From: Tubiluchus corallicola
Taxonomy: Eukaryota; Priapulida; Priapulimorpha; Priapulimorphida; Tubiluchidae
Assembly: GCA_030141605.1 (NCBI GenBank)
Contig: JAQGDQ010000272.1
Span: forward strand, 186,001-250,000
Length of the DNA: 64,000 nt
Direction: 5' to 3'
Shown here one piece after another: positions 20,915-32,994 of the stretch. The position numbers and the translations under genes were made by a program. The notes beneath the pieces are model-generated. The model was given only the letters and a program-made list of their open reading frames with translations, ran no database searches and was not told where the DNA came from. The first letter of the stretch is position 1. Each line of letters begins with the position of its first letter.

Positions 20915-21727
20915 ATGGATAGTGCAGAGAAAACCACAAGCAAACGAAAGCATGAGGGAAAGGTGGCCCTTGTTACATCATCGTCTTATGGAATCGGTTA
21001 TAGTATTGCAAGGCGTTTAGCTCAAGATGGTGCCCATGTCATGCTCAGCAGCAGCGTCAAGGAGAATCTGGATAAGGCTGTGAACTCTTTGAAAGCTGAA
21101 GGACTCTCAGTAAGTGGTACTTTGTGTAACGCCCTCAAAGAAGACGAGTGGCAACCGCTGATTGATGCTACCATAGCGAAATACGGAGGAATCGACATTT
21201 TTGTCGCAAACAGTGGAACTCTAGGTTTTGAAGGTTCGTTTGGACCCGTGATGGACGTGACGCAAAAGGGCTGGGACGAAATCTGGACGTTCAATCTTAA
21301 ATCTGGCTTCTTCCTAGCGAAGGCTGCTGCTACCAGTATGGAGAAACGAGGTGGAGGAAATATCATTTTTGTGGCATCAATAGTGGCATACCAAGCTTGT
21401 GGAGGTTGTGAGTTACTTCCTGGCATTGGGATGTACTCTGCCACAAAAACCGCCATGGTGGGTCTGATAGACGCTATGGCACCTCAATGTGCAGAAAAAG
21501 GAATACGAGTCAATGGAATTGCACCTGGCTTGATAAAGACTTATTTGACTCAACCACTTTGGGATACCCGAATTGCAGTCAGCGATTATGAAAATAGATG
21601 TCCCATGAAGCGTACTGGACAGACGGATGAGATGGCTGGAACAGTTTCCTTTCTATGTTCAGATGATGCAAGTTACATAACAGGAGAAACTATTGCTGTA
21701 TGTGGAGGCTATCCCACTAGACACTAG
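20915..21727 (+). CDS. DHRS4: DHRS4-like short-chain dehydrogenase/reductase, single exon
   Basis: A 270-residue NAD(P)(H)-dependent reductase; relatives reduce carbonyl compounds such as retinal, often in peroxisomes. The Rossmann start is VALVTSSSYGIG (18-28), so the usual first Gly is Ser. A.NSG at 98-101 replaces NAG. The catalytic set is intact: Asn127, Ser155, Tyr174, Lys178 (YSATK). Ser155 to Tyr174 is 19 residues instead of the usual 13, a six-residue loop insertion (..GGCELLPG..). The C-terminal FLCSDDASYITGE and GGYPTRH are DHRS4-like, but the canonical SRL/SHL peroxisomal signal is replaced by TRH. I chose the ATG at 20915 (AAAATGG context) over the in-frame ATG at 20849, because it gives the family length. 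It has no introns and lies just after an LTR. Confidence 0.85.
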   Translation: MDSAEKTTSKRKHEGKVALVTSSSYGIGYSIARRLAQDGAHVMLSSSVKENLDKAVNSLKAEGLSVSGTLCNALKEDEWQPLIDATIAKYGGIDIFVANSGTLGFEGSFGPVMDVTQKGWDEIWTFNLKSGFFLAKAAATSMEKRGGGNIIFVASIVAYQACGGCELLPGIGMYSATKTAMVGLIDAMAPQCAEKGIRVNGIAPGLIKTYLTQPLWDTRIAVSDYENRCPMKRTGQTDEMAGTVSFLCSDDASYITGETIAVCGGYPTRH

Positions 21728-21790
21728 TGACGAAATCATATTAATGTATCAATATGAGTGTTGTGGACAGGCTGAAGAAAAATGATGATT

Positions 21791-21796
21791 AATAAA
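21791..21796 (+). terminator. Poly(A) signal of the DHRS4-like gene
   Basis: AATAAA lies 64 bases after the stop and is followed by a run of A. Confidence 0.6.
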
Positions 21797-23721
21797 AAAA
21801 ATTGTTTTTGATTTGTTTGGTTATTATAGTTTTTATATAGTTCTTTTTTTCGATTTATATTGGGTGGGAGAGCAGACATTAGTCGAAAACAATGCCTGCC
21901 CACATAATAAGCTACTTTGGCTGCAAAAATTAATTATATTACTACCACATTTTTAAACTGTTGCTCCGTGAAATTGATTGAAGTTTCCTTGCTTTGTGAG
22001 AAAGTAAATTGCCACAATCTCCGATAGCCTGAAAAATTAGTAAGAACACCAGGATACGTACTTAGCTGCGTCCTTCTTAGCTTTTTTTCTAGAATAAGGA
22101 CTGCATACTGGCTTAGCAAGTGTAGAAGTCTCACTTTTCTGCAGAAATTTTATTTAACACATTGCAATAATACCGAGCTTCTCAAAAACACTGGGAAAAG
22201 TTCGTCAGTGAAATTACGTAAAAGCTATTTATTAATAAATTAATTAATTATTAATATTAGACACATCATACTGAGTGTTAAAAGTATGAAATATGAGAAA
22301 GTATGCTTGCTAAATGAGAATATTCAATTTTTCAGAGCCAGTTCATCTGCCAGTCTGAGAATAAGACTATTTTCAATGTATGTTCAGACAGGATCAGACC
22401 ACTGTCAAAACGGGGCACCACGGCCACCACCTCTTACAGAACTATTGGGAGGACAGACAGGGTATTGCATCTGGCAATGTCTCAAAGCATAAACTACCTA
22501 GTGACAACAGTGACAATCGCAAGCAACCTGTTGAACACAGAATGAAATTTGAGCAACTTGGCCGCTGCGTACAGCCATTAGCCTAATTGAATTAAGTATT
22601 TCACTTCACTGTCATACCTAGAGTAACCCTAAATGCATAGATAATAAAAATTTTATTTGTGCAAAGCTGGGTCAAAAGCCACGTAGTGAGCAAGTCTTCA
22701 TTTATTTTTCTTTGGACTCTATCTGCTCTTACAGTTTTTAGCTAGGGCCACAATTTTTGGTATAGTTTGGGAAACAAATGTTTCCAGGCGTCAAGCCGCT
22801 TAAGCGACGCTAGCTTGTAGTACATTAATAGAAACGTCTCGATGAGGTGAAGTGAGTGGTATAAAAGTTGGGAAGTCATTGGTTGACCTCTGACCCACGG
22901 GTCACGGGTTAAAAATTTACAAGTTCCGATTTCAATTTGAAGTGCAATTCCTACGTAATTGCAATGCGAATTCTGTAAAATCAAAATTATGCCATTCAAG
23001 CAAAAAGCTGACGTCACTTCAAGGCCTAATCCTGTAATTGTTATTTGCAAAATCTTCAGTTTCTGATCACGTCAGAAACGTCAGCTAGTTTTATTTGTCT
23101 TTTAAAAAAGATGATTCCAAAAAGTATGTTTAATATCGCAGCATTGATTAACTTATTCCCAAGTATCCTGTTACAGTTTGTATCTCTTCCCTAGAATAAC
23201 TTACCTGTGCAAACGCGACGTTTGGTTCCTCTTTGAAAGCGAATCCCTGTAACATGGATTCCAAATTAGCCAGAGAAAATCAATACACGCGGCTTCTAGT
23301 GCAGAATGCTGCCCCTGGCAACCGTGTGCGCTGCTGCAGTACCAACTTTTATGATGCGTGCTCACAAACAGATGCAAATTATACAGCGGTTTGTCGCAAA
23401 ATTGTGGCTAAATTAAAGCTGAATTCATATTCAGATACTTTGAGGATTTGACCAGTGTTTTCGTCAGATAAAGTGTTTTCTGGGGGTTTTGTGAGCTGTG
23501 CAAAATTTTCAAGGCAACGCCCAACCGGCTTCATCGATATAGATTTGACAAATATCACTTGTTGCATGTAAGAATGGCGGCACATTCAGCCAAAGAAGCC
23601 AACCGCAAGATATGGGGAAGCCGGTTAATGCCGAGTCGATTTCTCTTTCAATGAAATCCGCTATTTACAACTGAGTCTGAGAAAAATCTGAGACTATTGT
23701 AAAGGCGAACAGACCAGAAAG
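21797..23721. other. Intergenic; presumed upstream region and 5' UTR of the Scratch gene
   Basis: No exon, RNA gene or repeat could be supported. The last several hundred bases must include the promoter and 5' UTR of the zinc-finger gene starting at 23722, but I see no decisive TATA box or operator. Confidence 0.4.
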
Positions 23722-26239
23722 ATGCCCAGGGCTTTTTTGGTGAAGAAGAAAAAGAAGACAGCTGAAGACGATGACGCTGATGAAGACAGCGATGGTGACA
23801 ATGATAGCGTACCTTCCAGCCTGAAACATTCTTTGCAGATTCCACCAAATGAACTTACAAGCCGACGTACTGAAACCTCTCAAGTCAGAGTTAAGTTGGA
23901 GAGCATTAGCATCAAAGTTGATAAAAACGGTGAGCTAATTACTATTGCTGGTAATGTCAGGATAAATTTGTCAATTGAATATTTCCACTTAGCTCATAAT
24001 TAAGAGACACGTTTCAGCGCAAACAATATATACAACTAGGTGAACTAAAATCTACGTGGAATTAACTTGAACACAATAATTGTTGCTTTAGTTGATTTTG
24101 AAAAGTCCAACTGGCTTTGTTTGGTCACCAACTTATCACAATTTTAATCCTTTCCTTTAGTACGTCGTCTAAGAAGCCAGCAAACGTCTTTTCATACCTT
24201 GCAGTAGGATTAGACCTAATACTCGCTTTCTCCTGGGTTTACCCAGCCTCCTTGAAGGCAAAACCTTTTTACTAAATCAATTTAAAAAACAAAATCTTAC
24301 AAACTTCTAATCCGACATTAATCAAGGCCGCACCATTTTTCTCTTCATACCCGCAACATTATTATAGTGTTAACAATAATATAGCCCCCTAGCTCCTGTT
24401 TGTAGAAAATCGATACTGGATTGAAAGACTGTTGACAATGTATGACAAGACTTATTGTCAGCCACTTTTCACAACTGAATTTAATATAAACATATAAACA
24501 GGTATGGCAGAGACACATTTTGGTCTTGTGATAATAAGGTAATGGATCCTAACTTATAAACCTTTTTACTCACGATATAAGTTCACTTACAAAACAAAAA
24601 CTACTGTTTTAATAGCAGTACTGAGTCACCATTGGCTTCAATTGTTTATGCCTCCTTTTACGTCAATTTAATTTCAACAAATTAAATGATGTGTAACCGC
24701 TAAAATTAATAATTTTACAAAGGCGCATACTACTATAATTATTCAATTATAGCGTTAATACAGCGTGGAACATTAACATACTATCAAATGAAGCCATGAT
24801 TATGGACCTCAACTGCGCATGCTCAGTAATGTGCTACTTGTTGCTTGATTACACAAGCTGCTACTGGATCGATGCTGTGCTACTTGTTGCTTTACAGTTG
24901 TTTAGGGACCGTGTGCTGCAGTGTATTGAGAAAGTTGAATTCCTAGCAATCAGGGAAAGTGTCCTAGGTTTCTCGTAACGCTGTGCATTTTTATTGAAAT
25001 TTAACATTGAGGTTAAATTCACACAGAGCAGAAAAATATTCCGCACGACTCGTTAGTTATCACGGCTAGCCATTATCGTATACCGCATGTTAACAGATTC
25101 TGCGGCTTTGATATTTATCGTGTATATGTAAAAAACATTCTAAGATAGGACTATTTTTGGAATAACTTGGAAGTGCTGTTGCGGGGTTTTATCTAAAAGT
25201 TTGGCAAACAAATGCGCGCTTTGGTACAAAATGCTATTTGTAACACTTGTCTGGCTTTCATTTTGTTACCTTTTATATGAAAGTCGCCTTGAACAAGGCT
25301 ATTGACGATTAGGAATACGATAGAATAAAATAGAAATAATTTTCTGGTAAAGAATTCCACAGACAAGAGACCCGAGGAAAAAACTATATAAGTACCACAG
25401 GAGGTAGAAGAAAGCAACGTAAAAACTTCTTGGTGCCACAGGAAAACTGCATTGACGCCATCATACACTAGCTTATTACAGTGAGAAAACAAGACTAGGG
25501 ATTACCTAACTCATTACTTTCAATGTTTTTGGTAGGTTATATTAAACAAGCAATTAGGATTCCAAGCGTTCCACCACTCGGATCACTGGGTTTTGGTTCA
25601 TTACGTCCTACGCCGCCTGTAAAATCGTCAACAATAAGCTCTAGAGGCAACAAGAATGTCCGCAACACCAGCGACACCAAAAAAGACTTCTGTCCACTTG
25701 AAGAAACAGACAAAACCTCTGTGTCTAGTGAAGCCAATAAGAACTCAGAAGACAAGATTCTGGCAGACGGAAGGAGTAAAAAGACACTCGGCGCAGTGAC
25801 GTCATCTAGATACGTGTGTACCGAGTGCGGTAACCACTACGCCACCTCGTCTAACCTCTCACGCCACCGTCAGACGCACCGTAGCATCGAGGGCGACCTC
25901 GCCAAGCGATGTCCACATTGTAGCAAGACCTATGTGAGCATGCCAGCGCTGTCTATGCACATGCTCACACACAAACTGAACTTTGAATGTGAGCTGTGTG
26001 GTAAACAATTCAGCAGATCTTGGCTTTTGCAAGGTCACATGAGGTCACACACGGGAGAGAGGCCGTTCACATGCTCGCAGTGCGGGAAATCATTCGCTGA
26101 TCGGTCAAACCTGCGCGCGCACAGGCAGACGCATTCGAATTTGAAGAAATTCCAGTGTCCTCGTTGTAACAAGTGTTTCGCGTTGAAGTCCTACTTAACA
26201 AAACATTATGAGACGTCGTGCGGTGAAAGACGACCATAG
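23722..26239 (+). CDS. SCRT: Scratch-type (Snail superfamily) zinc-finger repressor, two exons
   Basis: A nuclear transcriptional repressor; Scratch proteins bind E-boxes and act mainly in neurons. Exon 1 (23722-23929) starts with a SNAG repression domain, MPRAFLVKKKKK, then an acidic stretch (residues 15-28). It ends at a G|GTGAGC donor in phase 1. Exon 2 (25536-26239) follows TTTTTGGTAG; the junction makes Gly70. The product is 303 residues. Five fingers lie at C164-H184, C195-H215, C221-H241, C249-H269 and C277-C298; the last is the C2HC type typical of the Snail superfamily. YATSSNLSRH, YVSMPALSMH and FADRSNLRAH favour Scratch over Snail/Slug. SNAG has Ala at position 4 where Ser is usual. 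A fragment beginning at 25523 would miss the SNAG exon. Confidence 0.85.
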
Positions 26240-26700
26240 CTAATAATGAAATTTGAAATTTATATGCAATTTGAAAACTTAGCATGAAATACTAGATTTA
26301 AACTCAGGTAACATAGGCAAGGTTCAATTATATAAATTAAACTCTAGGCCTTGGTATAGAACGTTTTCCGGAATGCTTTTCAATAGATATAATCATCTGA
26401 AACTGTGCCAATAGAAAATCAATTTCTGTGAAATTATAAACATGTGCTAAGTACAGATGTATAATTAATATATAAATATGATGTATATATAATATAGTTA
26501 ACTATATATCTGTAAATAGAAATTTAGATAAAACGTGGTAAAGTAAAAAAAACAAAAGTAAAGTCTGTGCATCAATTTAATGGTGATTGAACATAATTAT
26601 ATAAAGCTAAACATTTAGTAAGTTCTAATCTCGATTAAAATAGTCATAATTACTTATGGACTAATTTTTGCAATAGCAAGTGAATTAACATATAACTCTG
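26240..26700. other. 3' flank of the Scratch gene
   Basis: Very AT-rich sequence that probably includes the 3' UTR. No canonical AATAAA stands out; ATTAAA occurs at about 26336. No other feature is seen. Confidence 0.4.
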
Positions 26701-26717
26701 CACATCGAGGGAAATTG

Positions 26718-26748
26718 CATATATATATACATATATATATATATATAA
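26718..26748. repeat. (TA)n microsatellite
   Basis: A short run of TATATA with one CATA interruption, directly abutting the minisatellite. Confidence 0.85.
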
Positions 26749-27350
26749 TTCACCCACACTTACAGGATATTTCACCGGCACTCACAGTATAATTCACCCA
26801 CACTCACAGTATAATTCAAACGCACTCACAGTATAATTCGGCCACACTTACAGTCTATTTCACCCACACTTACAGTATAATTCACCTGCACTTACAGCCT
26901 ATTTCACCCGCACTCACAGTGTAATTCACTCACACTTACAGTCTATTTCACCCGCACTCACAGTATAATTCACCCACACTTATAGTCTATTTCACCCGCA
27001 CTCACACTTAGTCTATTTCACACGCACTCACAGTGTAATTCACTCACACTTACAGTCTATTTCACCCACACTCACAGAATAATTCACCCACACTTAGTCT
27101 ATTTCACCCGCACTCACCGTATAATTCACCCACACTTAGTCTATTTCACCCGCACTCACAGTGTAATTCACCCACACTTACAGTCTATTTCACCCACACT
27201 CACAGTATAATTCACCCACACTTAGTCTATTTCACCCGCACTCACAGTATAATTCACCCACACTTAGTCTATTTCACCCGCACTCACAGTATAATTCACC
27301 CACACTTATAGTCTATTTCACTCGCACTCACAGTACAATTCGCCCACACC
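26749..27350. repeat. 22-bp minisatellite with two alternating variants
   Basis: About 27 units in 600 bp. Two unit types alternate, TATAATTCACCCACACTTACAG and TCTATTTCACCCGCACTCACAG, so the array behaves as a 44-46-bp dimer. Some units have lost the ACAG end. There is no coding capacity. Confidence 0.9.
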
Positions 27351-28340
27351 ATTAAAATAACTGAAAATGTTATAATTAAGCAAACTATAATTAAGGAACT
27401 ACTTTCTTCGTGTTTGAAAACTACGACTTTTAATCACAACTTTTGATTGGCTTTTCAAACGCTTTTGATTGGTACCCAATTTTGGATACCATGGACATTA
27501 GCATGCTGATTTTCCACGTATAGTATTAACGTGGTATATACTAATGTAATGTGCGATGAAATTTCAGCAAATTGTGGCGAAGACCGCTCTGTATTTCATT
27601 TTCTTAGCTCATTTTATATACCTGACAAGCACTGGATTTCTGGCTTACGCTTGTAGTGAACTAGATATACAACTACCAGCTGCAACAAATACGGCTGCAA
27701 TAAAAATCACCTGTGCTTAATATATCATGGAGATGATGTTTCATGATTCCGTACACATTTGGATAACCAGTGCTTACCTGAACGTACTAGGTTCATCCTG
27801 CAATGAATCTCATTCTCAGATGACACTAATTTCATTAACGTAACAAAATTCATTAATATTTATCCGACTGCATTTTAGCCGAGGGCTTTTGCGGTTACGT
27901 GAAACGCACAGTGTTCATTGCATTTACTAAATAATTTTGAAGCATCAATACTTGATTTACAAAAAAAGCAGCTGACAAACATGTATAAAAAAATAATCTC
28001 CTGCAATAGCTTTTTTGCAATGTTTACTCCAAACAGAAATCAAAAAGCCTCACAAAACAAAGTAGTTATAAAATACAGTAATATATTAATTTTAATGTGA
28101 TTATTCTAAAGTCATAAATACTATAATATTTGGAATGTAATAATCATCTAAAATACACATAATTCTGCTTAATATTAATGCCTGACATAATCTAACATCT
28201 GACACAATGAACAACACACTGTAAAGAAAATAATGAAAATTCATAAATAAAAGACCATTTATATAATACGCCTTTATATTACCATACAAAGGTATCATGG
28301 CAGGACACGCCAGAAGAAAATAACTGATATGTAGAGTATT
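27351..28340. other. Intergenic, no feature seen
   Basis: AT-rich unique sequence with no supportable exon or repeat. Confidence 0.4.
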
Positions 28341-28513
28341 TATAGTTAAAACACCACAACTTTATTAAAACTTTTAATTTACGTATAAACTGGTTGCATG
28401 TTTGTAAAAATTTACCACTGATGATGACAGCTGTAGCTCTGTCGAAATGTTTGACACGATTTTTTAACCTTGTAAATTAGAAATTTTATTAACATTGTGG
28501 TGCTTTAACTATA
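28341..28513. mobile_element. Palindromic MITE (TATAGTTAAAACACCACAA family), complete copy
   Basis: Both ends carry the same roughly 40-bp inverted repeat, beginning TATAGTTAAAACACCACAAC and TATAGTTAAAGCACCACAAT. The 90-bp core contains ACTGATGATGACAGCTGTAG and CTGTCGAAATG. Related copies lie at 43251 and 54384 in the SIDT gene. Confidence 0.75.
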
Positions 28514-28889
28514 AACGTTTTTAAGTGCCTGTAATAAAAAATTGATATAGAAGAGATACAGAAAAGGGATCACCATCTTTTCACAAAATAATGTTTTTGA
28601 CATCTCACAGGTTACCATAAATAAAATATAGTATAATAATACAGAATTTAACGTGACTTCTTGGCATAAAATAAGTTACTAAAGCAAGGAATAAATATTA
28701 ACTTAAAAGCACATTTCATTTTGTTAGGTGAATAATTATTTTAGTAGATATCTTGGCGCATTGAACAGTTGTTAATCACTTGTTATGCAAAAGGTGGCGA
28801 CACCTATCTACAAAAAACGAAAGCATTATAAGCTGATGTTCCTTTGTATGTAGTTTCAGATAAACAGTGCACAAAAAAAACATCACAAA
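28514..28889. other. Intergenic, no feature seen
   Basis: No exon or repeat could be supported. Confidence 0.4.
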
Positions 28890-29520
28890 GATGGGAAAGC
28901 GGGTATAACATGATCAGAACAAATTGACTTTTTGATACAATCTTTAGAAAGTACAGGAGTTAGTACAAACTTATGAAAGCAATAGTATTAACACTAGAAT
29001 TACCACATTTTCTATATGGCTGTGCACTCTTCCAAAAAAACAAAAGACAAATAAATATGTTAAAAAAACTTTGCACTAAAATTAATATTAGGTTTGTCAC
29101 ACAAATCATCAATACAAGCCAAACGTAAGAATGCATATTCTGTAACTAACTTAAGAAACGAACTAAAAATACCAATCATAGAAGCCCATAAAAATGATCA
29201 AACATTAGTATTCATTTTTAAATATAAGTATTCCATTCAAAAGTAACAAATTAGCACTCAAAAATCCCGAATTAAATGCCAGAACATTTAATTTGGAACA
29301 AACTAGAACAAACAATCACTTTGGAAACAAGTCAATAGCAAAAAACGCCGCCAAATCAAACGTATTAAATCATTAAAGGCATTCAAAACCAAAACAAAAG
29401 CATTAGTGATGTCAAGATTTGAATACACAACTTACCAATACGACAACTTACACGCTAATGCAGAAGTCATTTACATCAAGCCACATTAAACGACTTAATT
29501 TTACTGATAGTCAGTTTGTA
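28890..29520 (+). pseudogene. Possible decayed LINE C-terminal region
   Basis: Short peptides in changing frames resemble the end of a non-LTR reverse transcriptase, such as PHFLYGCALF followed by a basic QKNKRQINMLKKL stretch, and later ARTFNLEQTR. There are many stops and frame changes. The resemblance is weak and could be chance. Confidence 0.25.
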
Positions 29521-30342
29521 AATACGTAAAGTTATATATATATATAGGTTTAGTTATATTTTATTTTTTACACCTGCAGTTTAGTTTTTGCAGTGACACA
29601 TTTGCCTCCAACACTGTATGTTTTTTTAATTATCACTGATTGAGCATCTTAATATTTTGTTAAGATTCTCAATATATTATGGCAACCAAACATGTTAGTA
29701 TACTATACTACAATAAACTTGTCACACTCTTTCTATTAACTAATGTGTATACATAAATTCCGACGTTTTTAATAACAATTTCTCGATTTAATCTGACAAT
29801 TCTAATTGATAACTGAGATTGGGTTCTATCTTGTCCATCATCTACAATAGGCACAGATTTTGACCCACAATTTAGTTCTTAAGAAAAAACACATAAACAA
29901 GAACACAGCACTTTGATTTGAATGGAAAAGGTCTTGGTCCCAATTTTGAACTGTAAACAAAGGAGACTCGGATTGGATCGAATGAGAATACGTAAAGGTT
30001 TATGCTTCTGGCAAAAAATAATTAACTGTCTTAAACAATTAAAACATTAAAATGATCACGGCTCATATGAAAATTACACACCTTTAAAAATTATTATACA
30101 CAAAATTTTAAGTGTGCATTTCTCTTCATTTCTTAAAATTGCACATTAAAGAACAACTAACACATAAAATACCATAATAGAATTAAAATTTCCGGGAAGC
30201 CTACATCTGTTAACCATCTCATTATCACAGTCTAGTTAGGTTCTTAATTCCCAAAGAACTGAACAAGACTATGTAATCACTACTCAAGTCCATGAAGTAA
30301 GTGTCGTTAGCATTCACAAATGTTTTATAATTCAGCTTTACT
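29521..30342. other. Intergenic, short (TA)n near 29534, otherwise nothing seen
   Basis: No exon-like frame with splice sites or recognisable repeat was found. Confidence 0.35.
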
Positions 30343-30736
30343 CAGGACTGGTTCTACCATTAGGCAAACTAGGCAGTTGCCTAGGGTGCCAAATTTTGGG
30401 GGGCACCAAGTTCTAGAAGTAATTCTTTAATTTTGAAATTTAGCCTATGTAATAACATGTTGTAGGTGCAACTCTTTAAGTGTACAACACTAAATAAATG
30501 AAACAAACTAGTTTTTTTTATTTTCTTGTACATAGGTAATTGACTACATTTAATTTGTACACTATAGTACGTGTATAATTCTAACACACCGGTACCATTC
30601 TAATTTATTACAATATTATACAAGATTCAATACTGGAAGTGGGGTGTGGACCGTGGAGGAAGCGGTTGACAATTGAGGAGCCGCCGCTAAGAATACTTTT
30701 GCCTAGGATGTCAAACTACCTACAGCTCCGGTCCTG
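30343..30736. mobile_element. hAT-like non-autonomous element, 394 bp, with 8-bp target duplication
   Basis: The element starts CAGGACTGGTTCTACCATTA and ends CTACAGCTCCGGTCCTG, giving short CAGGAC-GG termini. The flanks GCTTTACT and TCTTTACT match at seven of eight bases, the hAT target-site length. A related copy starts at 55238. Confidence 0.75.
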
Positions 30737-31019
30737 TCTTTACTATTGCAACTAATGTTCATCACAGATAAAAACAGGCCAACAGTGCATGACTAGTGTA
30801 GGCTATGCAATGAACACAAGCAAGTTTTGATTATTTCTGACAACAACAATAACAACTCCGGAAGCTCAAGCACAAAGTTTTCCTGGTAAATGTAACTTTG
30901 TCAATGATTACCATTAACAAGGGTAAATGTGTAGTATATGTGCGTAGTATGTAAAGATTTATGGCTAGACAATCAGATAATTACCTGTACTAAAACAACA
31001 ATGTATGCATCCATGAAAG

Positions 31020-31205
31020 ATTGAATTGTCAATCTTAAAATCAATAAATGAGTGAATTAACCAATAAAATAATCAATCACTCAACCAGTTAACAAATAAA
31101 TCAATGACTCAGCAAGTCAATCAATCAGCAAGTGAGCAATTCAAGTAAATAAGTGAATGAATAGAAACATTAATGAAATACACAAATGAAAATGAGAGAA
31201 TGAAA
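31020..31205. repeat. Degenerate CAAT/GAAT-type simple repeat
   Basis: A run of AATCAATCA, AAGTGAATGAAT and similar short words with a loose 4-bp period. Confidence 0.6.
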
Positions 31206-32075
31206 TAATACATCAATGATCTCACATGAAAAACTATGCAATTCATAATAACAGATTTTGGAAAGGTCTGAAAAATTATCACAGCAAAAAAATTCCAAAC
31301 ACAACACCTGTCAATGCAACTGTTTAGTCAAATACAACAGACCATCACTTCACAGAGCACTAACACTGTAGAAGCGCTACTCATAGTAACATCAGTAGTG
31401 CCCACAACAGAGAAACAATTTTAAAAGCCAGGACACCTGATGATATGTACCGTGCAGAAATAAAACTATACTTGACTTCCTTGCCCAAAAGTAATGACAG
31501 GAAAAACTTTAATTATACCCCCTTGAGCAGCATTACAATCACTGATTTAAACAGCAAAGTTTTTGATGAACATCCCTTAGCCATAACTAATGAGGCCCAA
31601 ATTATGCAAATTTAACACAAACAAATTAAGTCAAAAATAAATAATCAGACTATTTTCCATGCTATCCTAAACACGATTTTCAACACAAAATGAGAAGCAG
31701 CATCTTGAATGACATCATAAACATGCACACCTACGAGTTCAAATTCAAGAAGAAATGTTCAGGGTTGTAAACGAACTTAGTGACAAACTTGAAACTGAAG
31801 TAAGTTTCTGTCCCAATTCCACCTGTTAACTTTGCTAATGTTTACATTTTTGACATGTTTGTGCTCTCTTTCTTTGGTCAGGTGAAATCATTAGTTTTTA
31901 GGAATGTTAAAGGAGCCAGTTATTTTAGGTCATTCACCATGGATTATTCAGTACATAAAGGACAGAAAATAATGCAGTGAACGTGAACTGAACTAAGTTC
32001 CTTTTGGTGTTAATGAACTTGAAACTGGAACTAGTTACTTTTCTGAAAGGTTAGACAAACTGGGAACTTAAGGAT
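31206..32075. other. Intergenic, no feature seen
   Basis: No exon or repeat could be supported. Confidence 0.35.
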
Positions 32076-32296
32076 TAGTTGCACTGTTTCCGTTACTAGT
32101 GCGTTTTTAGAACAGAATAATGCCATATGTAATGTTCTATGGCATCAAGTAAAATTGTTGTTGATAAAATAAAAATTGGCTTTGAGCAAAGTAAAAAAAT
32201 CGTCGTTAAAATGAAATGGTGTGAGTTGTTAAGTTAAAAAGGGTGTCAAATGTTCAGTGTCGTTAAAACGGGGAGTCGTTAAACGAGGACTTACTG
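32076..32296 (-). repeat. Half copy of pogo/Tigger-like element
   Basis: It matches the reverse complement of 51749-51965 and ends GTCGTTAAACGAGGACTTACTG next to TA. Only one terminus is present. Confidence 0.7.
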
Positions 32297-32574
32297 TATT
32301 TTGTTTTCAAAAACACAAACTTGCACCACATTCCTGCAAGCACTCAAGTGAGACAAAGCTATCGATGAGACTCCTGCTTAACTGCTCACATAAGACACAG
32401 GAGCAAAAACACATCGTTACAGATTACACACATTACTCTAATACTCGTTAGGTGTTGAACAGCCTATCTAGTTGTTCACTTGAAGAGCAGACTGCATAAT
32501 TGCGATGCACATGGTGACTGGCTGAAACATACATTCCTCTGGACTGAAAATTTCAGCAAAAAATGGTCACTTAC

Positions 32575-32632
32575 CGGGTTGTTTAATATGTCAATAACTT
32601 GCCTAACACGCTTCAGATCATCATATCGATAG
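32575..32632 (-). other. Candidate orphan exon on the minus strand
   Basis: Read on the minus strand, the acceptor TGTATCTTACCAG precedes an open 58-base segment encoding YRYDDLKRVRQVIDILNNP, ending at a strong CCG|GTAAGTG donor. The helical, charged peptide looks coding, but no partner exon or family is recognised. It is downstream of the SIDT stop, so it would belong to another gene. Confidence 0.3.
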
Positions 32633-32994
32633 CTGGTAAGATACAGCACAGTATTAAGAATGCTCTGATATCAATAACTCAATTTTCCCCAAAAAAATGG
32701 ACTGGCTAGGTATTTCGTGAAAATAGAAGCTTTGCTTTGCAAATTAACACCATAGTCACAAAACCTGCCAGGACCTCTAGGACCCCACCAGGCATCTGTA
32801 ATCCAGGACTTGTTATCCAAATCCAGACTGTCCTGATTTCACATTTCATAACTGTCTGTTCATTCCATCATTAGCTAATAAGCAACTTATGCACCCGCAG
32901 CATCCCATAACTTTCTGAATCCTGTCATCGTCACATCACTAACAGTTCCATCCACAAAGTTCTGCACATCAGACGAAGTTGTGCATTTCAACAT

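Noticed and set aside
21022-21456. 144-codon minus-strand frame
   Set aside because: Shadow of the DHRS4-like coding sequence on the opposite strand.
26749-27350. CRISPR-like array
   Set aside because: Adjacent repeats have no unique spacers; it is a dimeric minisatellite in an intron-bearing animal genome.
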